DNA of 44,551 bases from an uncultured Anaeroplasmataceae bacterium. Its GTDB lineage: Bacteria; Bacillota_I; Bacilli_A; Acholeplasmatales; Anaeroplasmataceae. Both the position numbers and the translations under genes were made by a program. The notes beneath the pieces are model-generated. The model was not told the origin of the DNA and searched no databases. It was given only the letters and a program-made list of their open reading frames with translations. Shown here in pieces: positions 1-10,447 of the stretch (positions within the stretch are counted from its first letter, which is position 1; every line of letters begins with the position of its first letter). The DNA is taken from contig CANQBD010000012.1 of the NCBI GenBank assembly GCA_947589245.1, forward strand, positions 1 through 44,551. The letters run 5' to 3'.

Positions 1-28
1 CTCACTTTCCTTATTCCTTAAAAGGTAC

Positions 29-58
29 AAAAAGAGTGCATAATAGCGCACTCTTTTT
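29..58 (-). terminator. Rho-independent terminator of the ribosomal cluster
   Basis: An 11-bp perfect stem (AAAAAGAGTGC / GCACTCTTTTT, loop of 8 nt) lies just after the rplQ stop codon and ends in a U run when read on the minus strand. It closes the S10-spc-alpha transcription unit. Confidence 0.85.
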
Positions 59-68
59 TAATACTTAA

Positions 69-428
69 TTATTCTACCCATTCAATAATAGCCATAGGTG
101 CATTGTCTCCTCTACGGAAACCTGTTTTAATTACTCTAGTGTAACCACCATTACGGCTAGTATATTTAGGCGCAATTTCACTAAATAACTTTTGAATAGC
201 ATATTTACCTTCTTCATCCTTTTCAAAACGAACAAGAGCTGCTGCTTGACGGCGAGAATGAAGAGTATTTGCTTTTCCTAAAGTTACCATTTTATCAGCT
301 AGTCTTTTTAATTCTCTAGCTTTAGTTTGAGTAGTCTCAATACGACCATTTAAAATTAAATCAGTAACTAAGTCACGAAGTAATGCTTTTCTTTGGTCTG
401 AACTACGACGTAATCTACTATATGCCAT
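69..428 (-). CDS. rplQ: 50S ribosomal protein L17 (bL17)
   Basis: This 119-aa protein has the family N-terminus ([16 protein letters not shown]) and the usual C-terminal end ([13 protein letters not shown]). L17 is a large-subunit protein near the peptide exit side. The length is normal for Bacillota. It is the last gene of the alpha operon, about 20 nt behind rpoA, and is followed at once by a strong terminator. The start is a plain ATG preceded by an AGGAGG-type site. Confidence 0.97.
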   Translation of the reverse strand: MAYSRLRRSSDQRKALLRDLVTDLILNGRIETTQTKARELKRLADKMVTLGKANTLHSRRQAAALVRFEKDEEGKYAIQKLFSEIAPKYTSRNGGYTRVIKTGFRRGDNAPMAIIEWVE

Positions 429-448
429 TTTTAACCCCTCCTATAAGA

Positions 449-1408
449 TTAATCTTTTCTAAAGCCTAATCCTAAGGCTTCTAACTTTTCTTTAATTTCC
501 TTTAATGACTTTCTACCAAGATTACGAACCTTCATCATATCTTCTTCAGACTTAGTAGCTAATTCAGCTACAGTATTTAAGCCTGCACGCTTTAAGCAAT
601 TATAAGAACGAACAGATAAATCTAGTTCATCAATAGTCATTTCTAATTTACGATTTTGCGTGTCATCCTCAGTTTCTGTCATATAATCTGAAACTGAAGC
701 TTTTTCACTTAATTCTACGATAACCTCTAAATGTTCAATCATCATCTTAGAAGCTATAGCAAGTGCCTCTTTAGCTGAAATAGAGCCATTAGTTTGAACT
801 TCTATTTCTAGTTTATCAAAGGAAGCTACATTGACATTTTCTACACGAGTCTTTTCTACGTTGAAAGCAACATTTACAATTGGTGTGTAAATTGAGTCAA
901 TAGAAATAACTCCAACAGATTGATTGTATTCTTTGTTATTAGCAGAGCTTACATAACCAACGCCCTTACGAATTGTTAAGAACATATGTAAATCTCCACC
1001 GGCAGCTACAGTTGCAATATGTTGTTCTGGATTAATAACTGTAACATCATTACTATGAATAATATCACCAGCTGTAACTTCTCCCTCACCTTTATGAATT
1101 TCAACAACTGTTTCAAAGTTAGGATCATCACTATCAACAGCTAAAACAACACGTTTTAAATTTAAAATGATAGTAATTACATCCTCAACTACTCCATCAA
1201 CATTTTGAAATTCGTGCTCAGCACCCTCAATCTTAACATTGACAAAAGCTGCACCTGGTAAAGAGGATAAAAGAATTCTTCTTAAAGCATTACCAATAGT
1301 AATACCAAAACCTCTTTCTAATGGCCAAATAACAAATTTTCCATATCTACCTTGATCGGCAATTTCCTCAATGCTTGTTCTTGGCTTTTCAAATTTTAAA
1401 TCTTTCAT
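449..1408 (-). CDS. rpoA: DNA-directed RNA polymerase subunit alpha
   Basis: This 319-aa protein is the alpha subunit that nucleates RNA polymerase assembly. The N-terminal dimerisation domain covers about residues 1-230 (RGFGITIGNALRRILLSSLPG is the diagnostic block). A linker leads to the C-terminal domain at about 250-319, which contains RSYNCLKRAGLNTVAEL and NLGRKSLKEIKEKL, the parts that contact UP-element DNA and activators. The length is typical (about 315 aa). It is preceded by an AGGAGG site and lies between rpsK and rplQ, the classical alpha-operon position. Confidence 0.98.
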   Translation of the reverse strand: MKDLKFEKPRTSIEEIADQGRYGKFVIWPLERGFGITIGNALRRILLSSLPGAAFVNVKIEGAEHEFQNVDGVVEDVITIILNLKRVVLAVDSDDPNFETVVEIHKGEGEVTAGDIIHSNDVTVINPEQHIATVAAGGDLHMFLTIRKGVGYVSSANNKEYNQSVGVISIDSIYTPIVNVAFNVEKTRVENVNVASFDKLEIEVQTNGSISAKEALAIASKMMIEHLEVIVELSEKASVSDYMTETEDDTQNRKLEMTIDELDLSVRSYNCLKRAGLNTVAELATKSEEDMMKVRNLGRKSLKEIKEKLEALGLGFRKD

Positions 1409-1463
1409 TAATGGGCCTCCTAAATTTTAAAAATTAAAATCAAATATAATATTCAATTAAATA

Positions 1464-1847
1464 CTATCCTCTAGGACGTTTAGGTGGACGGCATCCATTA
1501 TGTGGAACCGGTGTAACATCCGTAATAGCTGTGATTTCTAGACCAGCAACTGTTAATGAACGAATTGCTGCTTCACGACCTTGTCCTGGTCCCTTTACAG
1601 AAACCTCAACCTTTGATACACCTGCATCTACAGCAGCCTTAGCAGCTGCTTCACTACACATTTGTGCGGCAAAAGGAGTTGACTTACGACTACCCTTAAA
1701 GCCTAATGCACCTGCACTGCTCCAAGAAATAACATTTCCTTCTGGATCAGTAATAGTAACGATTGTATTGTTGAAAGTCGAATGAATATGAGCAACACCT
1801 ATAGGGCAATTTCTCTTCACACGACGCTTAGTAACTTTACGTGCCAT
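1464..1847 (-). CDS. rpsK: 30S ribosomal protein S11 (uS11)
   Basis: This 127-aa protein carries the canonical uS11 blocks: [15 protein letters not shown], the [20 protein letters not shown] platform region, [13 protein letters not shown], and the end [19 protein letters not shown]11 sits on the small-subunit platform next to the E-site mRNA. It lies 17 nt after rpsM and is read into rpoA. The opposite-strand ORF over this gene is a shadow. Confidence 0.98.
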   Translation of the reverse strand: MARKVTKRRVKRNCPIGVAHIHSTFNNTIVTITDPEGNVISWSSAGALGFKGSRKSTPFAAQMCSEAAAKAAVDAGVSKVEVSVKGPGQGREAAIRSLTVAGLEITAITDVTPVPHNGCRPPKRPRG

Positions 1848-1864
1848 AATTTATATCCTCCTTA

Positions 1865-2230
1865 TTACTTCTTTTTATTAGCAATTGTATGTCTTGGACC
1901 CTTACGAGTACGTGCATTATTACGAGTGTTTTGACCACGAACTGGTAAACCTCTTCTATGACGTAAACCTCTATAACAGCCAATTTCCATTAAACGCTTT
2001 ATATTTAATGCAACCTCTCTACGAAGGTCACCTTCAACTTTAATCTTTGCAACCTGAGAACGAATTGCTTGTAATTGTTCTTCAGTTAAATTCTTAGTAC
2101 GGATATCTTCAGAAACACCCGCAGCTTTTAAAATGTTTTTTGAAGTTGTTTCACCAATACCATAGATATATTGTAATGAAATAACTATTCTCTTCTCACT
2201 TGGAATATCTACTCCTGCAATACGTGCCAT
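1865..2230 (-). CDS. rpsM: 30S ribosomal protein S13 (uS13)
   Basis: This 121-aa small-subunit head protein contacts P-site tRNA and the intersubunit bridge. The start [14 protein letters not shown], the helix-two-turn-helix [12 protein letters not shown] and the basic tail [19 protein letters not shown] are all canonical, and the length is normal. It has an AGGAGG site and lies directly after rpmJ. Confidence 0.98.
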   Translation of the reverse strand: MARIAGVDIPSEKRIVISLQYIYGIGETTSKNILKAAGVSEDIRTKNLTEEQLQAIRSQVAKIKVEGDLRREVALNIKRLMEIGCYRGLRHRRGLPVRGQNTRNNARTRKGPRHTIANKKK

Positions 2231-2243
2231 AACTTTGCACCTC

Positions 2244-2360
2244 CTACCTTCCTTGTCTTTGTTTATGCTTTGGGTTTTCGCAAATAACCATTACACGGCC
2301 CTTACGTTTAATAACCTTGCATTTATCACAAATTGGTTTTACTGATGGTCTTACTTTCAT
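2244..2360 (-). CDS. rpmJ: 50S ribosomal protein L36 (bL36)
   Basis: This is a 38-aa protein found by translating the gap between infA and rpsM. It starts [15 protein letters not shown] and ends KHKQRQGR. The zinc ribbon is complete: Cys11, Cys14, Cys27 and His32 (C-x2-C-x12-C-x4-H), so this is the zinc-binding (C+) form. The ATG has a GGAGG site upstream, and the gene sits at the standard infA-rpmJ-rpsM position. The stop is TAG. Confidence 0.97.
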   Translation of the reverse strand: MKVRPSVKPICDKCKVIKRKGRVMVICENPKHKQRQGR

Positions 2361-2377
2361 CTTAAATACCTCCAATA

Positions 2378-2599
2378 TTATTTATGTCTGTAAGTAATTC
2401 TGCCACGTGTTAAATCATACGTTGATAACTCTAATGTTACCTTATCACCTGGTAAAATGCGTATGTTATTCATGCGGATTTTACCAGAAACGTGGGCTAA
2501 AACTTGATGATCATTTTCAAGCTTAACAATAAATTGTGTATTAGGTAATACTTCTAATACTTTTCCTTCCATTTCAATAACATCATCTTTTTTTGCCAT
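2378..2599 (-). CDS. infA: Translation initiation factor IF-1
   Basis: This 73-aa single OB-fold protein binds the 30S A site during initiation together with IF-2 and IF-3. The family blocks [31 protein letters not shown] and [12 protein letters not shown] are present and the length is normal (72-73 aa). It lies 15 nt after map and 17 nt before rpmJ. Confidence 0.98.
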   Translation of the reverse strand: MAKKDDVIEMEGKVLEVLPNTQFIVKLENDHQVLAHVSGKIRMNNIRILPGDKVTLELSTYDLTRGRITYRHK

Positions 2600-2614
2600 T
2601 TAAATGTTTCTCCT

Positions 2615-3364
2615 TTATAGTATTGTTAATATTTCATAACCATTTTTACGAACAACAATTGTATGCTCATAATGAGCACTTTTAGATTTATCACGAGTAA
2701 CTGTGGTCCAGCCGTCAGCTAAAATTCTAACTCGCTTAGTACCAGCATTAATCATTGGCTCAATAGCCAAAACCATTCCTTCTTTTAGAATTGGTCCTGT
2801 GCCTGCTATGCCAAAATTAAAGATTGCTGGATCCTCATGAAGATTTCTACCAACACCATGACCTGTAAATTCTTCAACTACACCATAACCAAATGATGAA
2901 GCATAGTTGCCGATGGCAGCACTAACATCGCCTAAATGGGCACCTTCACGGACTTGTTCTAACCCCTTAAATAAGGCATCATGTGTTACTTGTAAAAGTT
3001 GTTTATCTTCTTCACTAACTGTTCCGACTGCGTATGACCACGCTGAGTCACCATGATATCCTTTATAACAAGCTCCAATATCAATAGCAATAATATCGCC
3101 TGATTTTAGAATTTGTTTTTTACTAGGAAAACCATGTACTACTACCTCATTAACTGAGGCACAAACAGCAGAGGGAAAGCCACCATATCCCTTAAATGAA
3201 GGGGTTGCTCCATGATCATGAATAATTTTTTCACAGATTTGATCAAGCTCCCATGTTGATATTCCTGGTCTAACCTGTTTTTTCATCTCTTCGTGGCATA
3301 AGGCAACAATTCGGCCTGCCTCTCTTAATAATGCTATTTCGCGTTCGCTTTTGATTTCTATCAT
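2615..3364 (-). CDS. map: Methionine aminopeptidase, type I
   Basis: This 249-aa M24A enzyme removes the initiator methionine from nascent proteins in the cytosol. Metal-ligand blocks are visible: two Asp in [18 protein letters not shown], His in [15 protein letters not shown], Glu in AIEPMI and Glu in YEHTIVV. The ORF can be extended 9 nt to a GTG at 3373 that overlaps adk. I chose the ATG at 3364 because the AGGTG site inside the end of adk is well spaced from it, and it begins right after the adk stop, which suggests coupled translation. Confidence 0.95.
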   Translation of the reverse strand: MIEIKSEREIALLREAGRIVALCHEEMKKQVRPGISTWELDQICEKIIHDHGATPSFKGYGGFPSAVCASVNEVVVHGFPSKKQILKSGDIIAIDIGACYKGYHGDSAWSYAVGTVSEEDKQLLQVTHDALFKGLEQVREGAHLGDVSAAIGNYASSFGYGVVEEFTGHGVGRNLHEDPAIFNFGIAGTGPILKEGMVLAIEPMINAGTKRVRILADGWTTVTRDKSKSAHYEHTIVVRKNGYEILTIL

Positions 3365-3365
3365 A

Positions 3366-4028
<663 letters not shown>

Positions 4029-5339
4029 CTAATCTAAGAATCCTTTATAATCCTTAGTTTCAGATTGGGTTTCAATTTGACGGAATGTCTCAATAGCAAC
4101 ACCAACTACGATAATTAAGGATGTACCACCAACTGTAATTGTTGAAGCCTCAGATGAACTAAATCCGAAAGCTGCAGATACAATGATTGGTACTAGCGCA
4201 ATAAATACTAAATATGCTGCCCCTATCAAAGTTATTCTAAATAACATTTTTGATAGTTGAACTTTTGTTTCTTCACCTGGACGATAACCTGGAATAAATG
4301 CACCTTGACGATCAAGATTTTCACTTATCTTATCAGGATCTACCGTCATAAATGAATAGAAGAAACTGAAAAATACGATTAAAATAATATAAAGTACACA
4401 ACCGATTGGCTTAGAGTTTGAACAAACCTCATTTACCCAAAATGCTACGCTGGATGTTGCGGTTGTTAAACCACTAACACCAACAATAGTCATTGGAATA
4501 CTCATTAAAGTAGATGCAAAGATAACAGGAATTACGTTTGCACTATTTAATTTGACTGGAATATCAGACCCTTGAGATGATTGACGGTTGGCATATTGGA
4601 CTGGAATCTTTCTAACAGCACCTTCAAAGTATACAACAGCTAAAATCATAGCAAAATATAAAACTAAAACTAAAATATATAAGAAACAATTTAAACCTGT
4701 GAAATTGGCACCTAAATATTTATTACCTAGTGTTGTAAACATTGCTGGAATTGAAGAAATAATACCAGCTGAAATAATCATAGATGAGCCATTACCAATA
4801 CCATGACGAGTTATTAAATCAGCAAGCCACATAGTGAACCCTGAACCAGCTGTAATAACGATAGCCATATAAAGATAGAAAGCCCAATAAAAATCTTTAT
4901 ATTGAATCAAGGAATCAAGCAAGACATTTTCTGGTTTAGAACCTAAACCAAAAATAAGTACTAAAGCTTGTACAAGAGCTAAAGCAACCGTAACGTAACG
5001 AGTTACACGATTGATTTTGCCCTTACCTACTTCTCCTTGTTCACTCCATTCCTTAAGCTTTGGAATTAAAAGCTCAAGCATTTGAACAATGATTGATGAA
5101 GTGATATAAGGTGAAATACCTAATGCTAAAATAGAGAAATTAGATAAACCTCCACCAGAAAAAGCATTTAACACAGTTAAAAAGTCATTTCCTGCAATAA
5201 CTTGACTAATGCTAGTTATTGATACAAGAGGAATTGGAATATATGTTCCAATTTTAAAAACCAATAAAATTGCAAATGTCACCATTATTTTAAGAACAAT
5301 CTCACGATTGCTTAAAATCTTCTTTAGCTTCTCTAACAA
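4029..5339 (-). CDS. secY: Protein translocase subunit SecY
   Basis: This 436-aa protein is the ten-helix channel subunit of the Sec translocon. Family blocks include TYIPIPLV in the first helix region, GLSNFSILALGISPYITSSIIVQ, the plug/helix region, and DPDKISENLDRQGAFIPGYRPG in the cytosolic loop. The start appears to be TTG at 5339: GAGGTGA within the end of rplO is correctly spaced, and the first in-frame ATG (residue 19) falls inside the first membrane segment. It begins 1 nt after the rplO stop, so translation is probably coupled to L15. Confidence 0.97.
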   Translation of the reverse strand: MLEKLKKILSNREIVLKIMVTFAILLVFKIGTYIPIPLVSITSISQVIAGNDFLTVLNAFSGGGLSNFSILALGISPYITSSIIVQMLELLIPKLKEWSEQGEVGKGKINRVTRYVTVALALVQALVLIFGLGSKPENVLLDSLIQYKDFYWAFYLYMAIVITAGSGFTMWLADLITRHGIGNGSSMIISAGIISSIPAMFTTLGNKYLGANFTGLNCFLYILVLVLYFAMILAVVYFEGAVRKIPVQYANRQSSQGSDIPVKLNSANVIPVIFASTLMSIPMTIVGVSGLTTATSSVAFWVNEVCSNSKPIGCVLYIILIVFFSFFYSFMTVDPDKISENLDRQGAFIPGYRPGEETKVQLSKMLFRITLIGAAYLVFIALVPIIVSAAFGFSSSEASTITVGGTSLIIVVGVAIETFRQIETQSETKDYKGFLD

Positions 5340-5340
5340 A

Positions 5341-5778
5341 TTAGATCACCTCGACAGTGCCACCAGCATTTTCAATAGCTGATTGTGCTGATTTAGAAAC
5401 TTTATTGACTTTAACTGTTAATTTCTTATTTAACTCTCCTTGACCTAATACTTTAACACCATCTAGTGTTTCTTTAATTAAACCTTTTTCGATTAAACTA
5501 GCTGCATCAACAGTAGCTCCATCAGCAAAAACGTTTAAATCTTCAATATTAACGATTGCATAGAATTTATGAGAATGGCTCTTAAAACCAATCTTAGGTA
5601 AACGTTGGAATAAAGGTAATTGTCCACCTTCAAAGCCTGGACGAACTCCACCACCAGAACGTGAATTTTGACCCTTAGTACCTCTACCAGCTGTTTTACC
5701 AAGACCACTACCAATTCCACGACCTACACGTTTCTTTGCATGTCTTGCGCCAACATTTGGCTTTAATTCATTTAACAT
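5341..5778 (-). CDS. rplO: 50S ribosomal protein L15 (uL15)
   Basis: The protein is 145 aa from the ATG at 5778 ([16 protein letters not shown]). The ORF extends 10 codons further upstream, but this part overlaps the rpmD end, and AGGAGGTG stands correctly before the ATG at 5778. The Gly/Arg-rich N-terminal arm ([21 protein letters not shown] region) that penetrates 23S rRNA is present, and the length is normal. It is followed immediately by secY. Confidence 0.97.
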   Translation of the reverse strand: MLNELKPNVGARHAKKRVGRGIGSGLGKTAGRGTKGQNSRSGGGVRPGFEGGQLPLFQRLPKIGFKSHSHKFYAIVNIEDLNVFADGATVDAASLIEKGLIKETLDGVKVLGQGELNKKLTVKVNKVSKSAQSAIENAGGTVEVI

Positions 5779-5794
5779 AGCTTGGCACCTCCTA

Positions 5795-5968
5795 CTATTC
5801 TTGGACAACCTTTACTATATGAGATATAGTAACGATCATGCCTCTAATTGCATCATTTTCCTCTTTGACAACTGTTTGTCCGATCTTTGTTAAACCTAGT
5901 GCCTTTGCCGTAGCAACTTGATTAGGCTTACGACCGATTAAGCTCTTAACTAAAGTAATTTTATACAT
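5795..5968 (-). CDS. rpmD: 50S ribosomal protein L30 (uL30)
   Basis: This 57-aa protein was read between rpsE and rplO. It starts [17 protein letters not shown] and continues [14 protein letters not shown] to HIVKVVQE, the compact bacterial L30 fold with the LG(L)xKIxQTV signature. The length is typical (about 59 aa). It begins 5 nt after the rpsE stop and ends (TAG) 16 nt before the rplO ATG. Confidence 0.96.
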   Translation of the reverse strand: MYKITLVKSLIGRKPNQVATAKALGLTKIGQTVVKEENDAIRGMIVTISHIVKVVQE

Positions 5969-5973
5969 AATGA

Positions 5974-6489
5974 TTAACCTAAAATTTCTTTGACTGTCTT
6001 GCCACGTCTAGCCGCAACTTGTTCAGCAGTCTCCAAACTTTTTAACCCTTCTATTGTAGCTCTTACTACGTTAATAGGTGTAGCAGAACCCAATGATTTA
6101 GATAAGATATCACTAATACCTGCTAATTCTACAACAGCACGAACTGGACCACCAGCGATAACACCGGTACCTTCACTAGCTGGTCTTAAAATAACACGAC
6201 CTGCACCGTAAACGCCAGTTACTTCATGAGGAATAGTAGTTTTAACAGTAGAAATAGTAATCATATTCTTTTTAGCATTTTCAACGGCCTTTTTAATTGC
6301 TTCAGGTACTTCTTGAGATTTACCCGTACCAAAACCAACGTTACCCTTTTTATCACCGATTACAACTAATGCAGCGAAACGGAAACGTCTACCGCCTTTA
6401 ACAACCTTTGTAACACGATTGATTGTAACAACGCGTTCTTCAAATTCTGGTTGTTCTACTTCTTTACGTTCTTTACGATCTTGACGCAT
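5974..6489 (-). CDS. rpsE: 30S ribosomal protein S5 (uS5)
   Basis: This 171-aa small-subunit protein works at the mRNA entry site and in decoding accuracy. The double-stranded RNA-binding part ([29 protein letters not shown]) is followed by [28 protein letters not shown] and the C-terminal [16 protein letters not shown]. The N-terminus is a short charged extension ([18 protein letters not shown]). The order rplR-rpsE-rpmD is canonical. Confidence 0.98.
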   Translation of the reverse strand: MRQDRKERKEVEQPEFEERVVTINRVTKVVKGGRRFRFAALVVIGDKKGNVGFGTGKSQEVPEAIKKAVENAKKNMITISTVKTTIPHEVTGVYGAGRVILRPASEGTGVIAGGPVRAVVELAGISDILSKSLGSATPINVVRATIEGLKSLETAEQVAARRGKTVKEILG

Positions 6490-6505
6490 AAAGATTTATC
6501 CTCCT

Positions 6506-6868
6506 TTAGAATTTTAATCCAGCAGCTCTTGCTGCATCAGCTAAAGCTTTAACACGTCCATGATATAAATAACCACCACGGTCAAAAACTACAGCTTCAA
6601 TTTTTAATTTTAATGCACGCTTAGCAATTAAAGTCCCAACTTCAGTTGCTGCGGCAACATTTGAACCATTCTTTGTATTGACTTCTTTGTCTAGAGAAGA
6701 AGCACTACATAATGTTCTACCTGTATTATCATCAATAACTTGGGCATAAATTTGCTTGTTTGAACGGAACACATTAAGTCTTGGCTTTTCTGCGGTACCC
6801 TTCAATGTTTGACGAATACGTAAATGTCTTTTTTGACGATTTACATTTCTTGATATTTTATTAATCAT
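6506..6868 (-). CDS. rplR: 50S ribosomal protein L18 (uL18)
   Basis: This 120-aa 5S rRNA-binding protein of the central protuberance starts with the basic segment [37 protein letters not shown] and the end [24 protein letters not shown]-type block (here [10 protein letters not shown]) are typical. The length is normal. It lies between rplF and rpsE. Confidence 0.98.
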   Translation of the reverse strand: MINKISRNVNRQKRHLRIRQTLKGTAEKPRLNVFRSNKQIYAQVIDDNTGRTLCSASSLDKEVNTKNGSNVAAATEVGTLIAKRALKLKIEAVVFDRGGYLYHGRVKALADAARAAGLKF

Positions 6869-6888
6869 ACAATAGTACTCCTTTCTGA

Positions 6889-7431
6889 CTACTTCTTAGC
6901 AGTCTTACCTTCCTTACGACGAATATGTTCTTCAGCATACTTAATACCTTTACCTTTATAAGGCTCTGGTTTACGTACTTCCCGAATCTCTGCCGCAAAT
7001 TGTCCTACTAATTGCTTATCAATACCAGAAACAATTATCGTAGTATTTTTAGGTAATTCAACCTTTAAACCTGCTGGTACAGGTAATTCTACGTTATGAG
7101 AATAACCAGCTGAAATAACTAGCTTGTTACCACTTAGTTGAGCACGGTAACCTACACCATTAATTTCTAGCTGCTTTGTAAATCCTTGTGATACACCAAC
7201 TACCATGTTGTTTAATAGAGCACGAGTTGTTCCGTGTAATGTCTTCATTAACTTTGTATCATTTGGACGTTTAACTACACATTCGGTACCTTCTGTACCA
7301 ATTTCTAGTTCGCTATTGAATTGAAAGCTTAACTCACCCTTAGGGCCTTTAACAGTTACTAAATTGTTTTCAGCAACATTTACGCTAACGCCTGCAGGTA
7401 ATGTGATAGCCTTATTACCAATACGAGACAT
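6889..7431 (-). CDS. rplF: 50S ribosomal protein L6 (uL6)
   Basis: This 180-aa two-domain protein lies near the sarcin-ricin loop. It opens with [16 protein letters not shown]. The second domain holds [22 protein letters not shown] and the signature [23 protein letters not shown]. The length is normal and it has an AGGTG-type site. It lies between rpsH and rplR. Confidence 0.98.
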   Translation of the reverse strand: MSRIGNKAITLPAGVSVNVAENNLVTVKGPKGELSFQFNSELEIGTEGTECVVKRPNDTKLMKTLHGTTRALLNNMVVGVSQGFTKQLEINGVGYRAQLSGNKLVISAGYSHNVELPVPAGLKVELPKNTTIIVSGIDKQLVGQFAAEIREVRKPEPYKGKGIKYAEEHIRRKEGKTAKK

Positions 7432-7459
7432 TTAAAACACCTCCATATTTTTTAAAATC

Positions 7460-7852
7460 TTACCAAACGTAAGCTAGTACTTCTCCACCAATTTTTTGCT
7501 TACGTGCTTCTCTATCTGTCATAATACCTTTAGAAGTAGAGATTATTGCAACTCCTAAACCATTTAATACTTTAGGTAAATCCTCAGCTTTAGTGTAAAC
7601 TGGAAGACTTGGTTTAGAAATTCTTTTTAAACCTTTGATTACTCTTTGGTTATCTAAAGTGTATTTTAATGTAACAGTCGTAACGCTCTTAACGTCTTTT
7701 GTAACAGAAAAATCAGTGATATAACCTTCAGCCTTTAAAACTTCTAGCATTGCTGTCTTTGTTTTAGAGCTTGGGAAATCAACTGTTTCATGACGCATTG
7801 CGTTTGCATTTTTAATGCGGGTTAACATATCCGCAATTGGATCTGTCATCAT
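7460..7852 (-). CDS. rpsH: 30S ribosomal protein S8 (uS8)
   Basis: This 130-aa protein binds the central domain of 16S rRNA and in enterobacteria represses the spc operon. [16 protein letters not shown] and the C-terminal [33 protein letters not shown] are canonical. There are two adjacent ATG codons; either gives essentially the same protein. An AAGGAGG site lies upstream. It sits between the zinc-type S14 gene and rplF. Confidence 0.98.
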   Translation of the reverse strand: MMTDPIADMLTRIKNANAMRHETVDFPSSKTKTAMLEVLKAEGYITDFSVTKDVKSVTTVTLKYTLDNQRVIKGLKRISKPSLPVYTKAEDLPKVLNGLGVAIISTSKGIMTDREARKQKIGGEVLAYVW

Positions 7853-7893
7853 ATTACTTAATTCCTCCTTATTTTTTATGGAAAAAACTCAAA

Positions 7894-8079
7894 TTACCAG
7901 CTTGCTTTTTTAACGCCAGGAATTTGTCCCTTGTATGCTAATTCACGGAAACAAATACGACACAACTTGAATTTACTAATTACGGCATGTGGACGACCAC
8001 AACGCTCGCAACGTGTATATTCACGTGCGCTATATTTAGGTTTTCTATGATTCTTCGCAATCATTGATTTTTTTGCCAT
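7894..8079 (-). CDS. rpsZ: 30S ribosomal protein S14, zinc type (uS14, type Z)
   Basis: This 61-aa protein is the short zinc-ribbon form of S14. The ligands Cys24, Cys27, Cys40 and Cys43 (C-x2-C-x12-C-x2-C, in [12 protein letters not shown] and [10 protein letters not shown]) are all present. It ends with the standard [11 protein letters not shown]. It lies between rplE and rpsH as in Bacillota. No zinc-free paralogue is visible in this window. Confidence 0.98.
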   Translation of the reverse strand: MAKKSMIAKNHRKPKYSAREYTRCERCGRPHAVISKFKLCRICFRELAYKGQIPGVKKASW

Positions 8080-8092
8080 AGTTTATCCTCTC

Positions 8093-8632
8093 TTACTTTC
8101 TAAAAGGCATACCCATTAATTGTAATAGAGTACGACCTTCCTCATCTGTTTTAGCTGTAGTAACGATAACGATATCCATACCACGAACCTTTTTTACCTT
8201 ATCGAAATTAATTTCTGGGAAAATTAATTGTTCTTTTACACCTAATGTATAATTCCCACGACCATCAAAGCTATTGCCATTAATACCATGAAAATCACGA
8301 ACACGAGGTAAAGCAACTGAAACAAGCTTATCTAAAAATTGATACATTCTTTCGCCTCTTAAAGTTACCTTACAACCGATAGGCATACCTTCACGCAACT
8401 TGAAGTTAGCAATTGACTTCTTTGCTTTTGTAACAACTGGCTTTTGACCAGTAATTTGAGCTAATTCCTCAACAGCATCATCTAATACTTTAGAGTTTGC
8501 AACTGCATCACCAAGACCCATGTTGATAACGATTTTTTCAACTTTAGGAATTTGCATTGAAGATTTATATGAAAATTTATTTAATAATTCTTTTTTAATA
8601 GAATTTTGATATTTTTCTTGTAAACGATTCAT
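8093..8632 (-). CDS. rplE: 50S ribosomal protein L5 (uL5)
   Basis: This 179-aa 5S rRNA-binding protein carries the blocks [58 protein letters not shown] and the end [17 protein letters not shown]. The length is the standard 179 aa. It lies between rplX and rpsZ with a GGAGG site. Confidence 0.98.
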   Translation of the reverse strand: MNRLQEKYQNSIKKELLNKFSYKSSMQIPKVEKIVINMGLGDAVANSKVLDDAVEELAQITGQKPVVTKAKKSIANFKLREGMPIGCKVTLRGERMYQFLDKLVSVALPRVRDFHGINGNSFDGRGNYTLGVKEQLIFPEINFDKVKKVRGMDIVIVTTAKTDEEGRTLLQLMGMPFRK

Positions 8633-8657
8633 TATTGTTTACCTCCTCTCCAATTAA

Positions 8658-8999
8658 TTAATTGAATTCATAACCAGACTTTTTAGAAACTCTGATCTTC
8701 TTACCATTTTCATCAATTTTGATACCAACACGAGTAGGCTTGTTTACCTTTGGATCTAATAACATAACATTAGATGCATCAATTGGAGCTTCAACCTTAA
8801 CAATACCACCATTTTGATTGGCTTGAGTTGGCTTTTGATGCTTAGTTACAATATTAACACCTTCAACTAATACACGATTAGTCTTAGGATAAACCTTTAA
8901 AACCTTACCAGTAGTAGGTACAATATTGCCTTTTTTGTCTTTAGTAAATCTATCTTTACCAGCAATGACAACGACTGTATCTCCAGTTTTAATTTGCAT
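8658..8999 (-). CDS. rplX: 50S ribosomal protein L24 (uL24)
   Basis: This 113-aa KOW-domain protein initiates large-subunit assembly and sits near the exit tunnel. The KOW part is [11 protein letters not shown] ... [27 protein letters not shown], and [13 protein letters not shown] is typical. It is slightly longer than the B. subtilis protein (103 aa) owing to a [14 protein letters not shown] insertion in the first loop. It lies between rplN and rplE. Confidence 0.97.
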   Translation of the reverse strand: MQIKTGDTVVVIAGKDRFTKDKKGNIVPTTGKVLKVYPKTNRVLVEGVNIVTKHQKPTQANQNGGIVKVEAPIDASNVMLLDPKVNKPTRVGIKIDENGKKIRVSKKSGYEFN

Positions 9000-9013
9000 A
9001 TCTATGTACCTCC

Positions 9014-9382
9014 TTATAGTACCTCAGGTGCTAAAGAAATAATCTTCATATATTCCTTATCACGTAATTCTCTAGCAACTGGTCCAAAAATACGAGTTCC
9101 ACGTGGGGTCTTGTCCTCACGAATAATAACAGCTGCATTTTCATCAAATTTGATATATGAGCCATCATTTCTTCTTAAGCCGGCCTTTGTACGCACAATA
9201 ACCGCCTTAACAACATCACCTTTTTTAACAGCACCATTAGGAGCTGCAGATTTAACAGAACAAACAACGATATCGCCAACATTAGCATATCTATGTAAAG
9301 CTCCGCCTAAAACCTTTATAATTAATAATTCACGCGCGCCACTATTATCAGCAACGGCTAATCTAGTTTCTTGTTGAACCAT
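9014..9382 (-). CDS. rplN: 50S ribosomal protein L14 (uL14)
   Basis: This 122-aa protein has the canonical start [20 protein letters not shown] and end [19 protein letters not shown]. The central [20 protein letters not shown] block is typical. The length is exactly the family standard. The opposite-strand ORF at 8994-9377 is its shadow. It lies between rpsQ and rplX. Confidence 0.98.
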   Translation of the reverse strand: MVQQETRLAVADNSGARELLIIKVLGGALHRYANVGDIVVCSVKSAAPNGAVKKGDVVKAVIVRTKAGLRRNDGSYIKFDENAAVIIREDKTPRGTRIFGPVARELRDKEYMKIISLAPEVL

Positions 9383-9409
9383 GATAGTATCCTCCTTTCA
9401 GGAACCCAT

Positions 9410-9670
9410 CTAAATTGTTTCCTTAACCTTAACTATCTCAACCAATGTATAAAACTTAGTTTTAGATAGTGGTCTAGTCTCCATGAATCTAACAACATCT
9501 CCTGTCTTAGCAGAATTGTTTTCATCATGAACATGAAACTTCTTAGATTTCTTTACACGCTTTTTATATAGCTTAGCAATACCAAAAGTATCAACAGATA
9601 CAACGATTGTTTTATCCATCTTATCAGAAACAACTGTTCCTGTAAAATATTTACGACTATTACGTTCCAT
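9410..9670 (-). CDS. rpsQ: 30S ribosomal protein S17 (uS17)
   Basis: This 86-aa OB-fold protein binds the 5' domain of 16S r[23 protein letters not shown] and the signature [24 protein letters not shown] are present. The length is normal. It lies 11 nt after rpmC. Confidence 0.98.
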   Translation of the reverse strand: MERNSRKYFTGTVVSDKMDKTIVVSVDTFGIAKLYKKRVKKSKKFHVHDENNSAKTGDVVRFMETRPLSKTKFYTLVEIVKVKETI

Positions 9671-9681
9671 ACTGTTTCCTC

Positions 9682-10023
9682 CTATTCTGCATCCTTGCTA
9701 GCTTCTGTCTTCTTTGTTGTAGTTCTAGTTCTCTTCTTAGGAGCTTCTTCAACAACAGCTGGAGCTTCAGCTGCTTCTACCTTTGGTTCAGCAGTCTTCT
9801 TAGCTCTTGACTTCTTTGCAGGAGCTTCTTCTTTAGAATAAGATCCTTCAGTAAGAATTGTCTTTAATCTAGCAATATCTCTTTTAACTTCGTTCATACG
9901 AGCAGGCTTTTCTAAATTACCTAAAGCAGCTTGGAATTTTAAATTGAAAAGTTCTTCCTTTAAATCAGAAATCTTCTTTTCAATTTGAGCTGCAGTTAAC
10001 TTACGAATATCTTGTGCTTTCAT
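9682..10023 (-). CDS. rpmC: 50S ribosomal protein L29 (uL29) with long charged C-terminal tail
   Basis: The protein is 113 aa, whereas bacterial L29 is usually 63-70 aa. Residues 1 to about 62 are a normal L29 two-helix hairpin ([21 protein letters not shown] is the signature). The remaining roughly 48 residues are an Ala/Lys/Glu/Thr-rich, low-complexity tail (for example [14 protein letters not shown]) with no fold I recognise. The tail is in frame with no sign of a frameshift. It overlaps the rplP stop region by 1 nt, so the two are translationally coupled. L29 lies at the peptide exit next to L23, so the tail probably projects into the exit area; that is inference. Confidence 0.96.
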   Translation of the reverse strand: MKAQDIRKLTAAQIEKKISDLKEELFNLKFQAALGNLEKPARMNEVKRDIARLKTILTEGSYSKEEAPAKKSRAKKTAEPKVEAAEAPAVVEEAPKKRTRTTTKKTEASKDAE

Positions 10024-10445
10024 TATTGCTCGTCACCTACTTTTTTAACAATCTTAGTTGCACATGGTAACTTATGAGAAGCTAAACGTAAAGCTTCATG
10101 AGCAACTTCCTCAGATACACCTGCAACTTCAAATAATACTAATCCTTCTTTAACTACTGCTACCCAAGTTTCAGGAGCACCTTTACCAGAACCCATACGA
10201 ACCTCTAGAGGCTTATGAGTCTTAGCTAAATGAGGGAATACCTTAATCCATACCTGTCCTTGACGTTCCATCTTACGAGTAATAGCAATACGGGCAGCTT
10301 CAATTTGACGGTTAGTTAACCAACAGCCTTCAGTAGCTACTAAACCATATTCACCAAAAGCAATTGATGTACCACCCTTAGCTTTTCTACCCTTATAATA
10401 AACTCTATGAGGACGACGATATTTAACTCTTTTAGGCATTAACAT
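10023..10445 (-). CDS. rplP: 50S ribosomal protein L16 (uL16)
   Basis: This 140-aa protein lies close to the A-site tRNA and peptidyl-transferase centre. [42 protein letters not shown] and [12 protein letters not shown] are canonical. There are two possible ATGs (10445 and 10439); the GGAGG site within the end of rpsC fits the first at about 9 nt. It lies 2 nt after rpsC. Confidence 0.98.
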   Translation of the reverse strand: MLMPKRVKYRRPHRVYYKGRKAKGGTSIAFGEYGLVATEGCWLTNRQIEAARIAITRKMERQGQVWIKVFPHLAKTHKPLEVRMGSGKGAPETWVAVVKEGLVLFEVAGVSEEVAHEALRLASHKLPCATKIVKKVGDEQ

Positions 10446-10447
10446 AA

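Noticed and set aside
8994-9377. Plus-strand ORF opposite rplN
   Set aside because: It is a shadow of a highly conserved ribosomal gene and has no ribosome site. The same applies to the plus-strand ORFs at 1531, 4588, 5990, 13092, 15272, 24366, 26643, 32728, 39354 and 39942.
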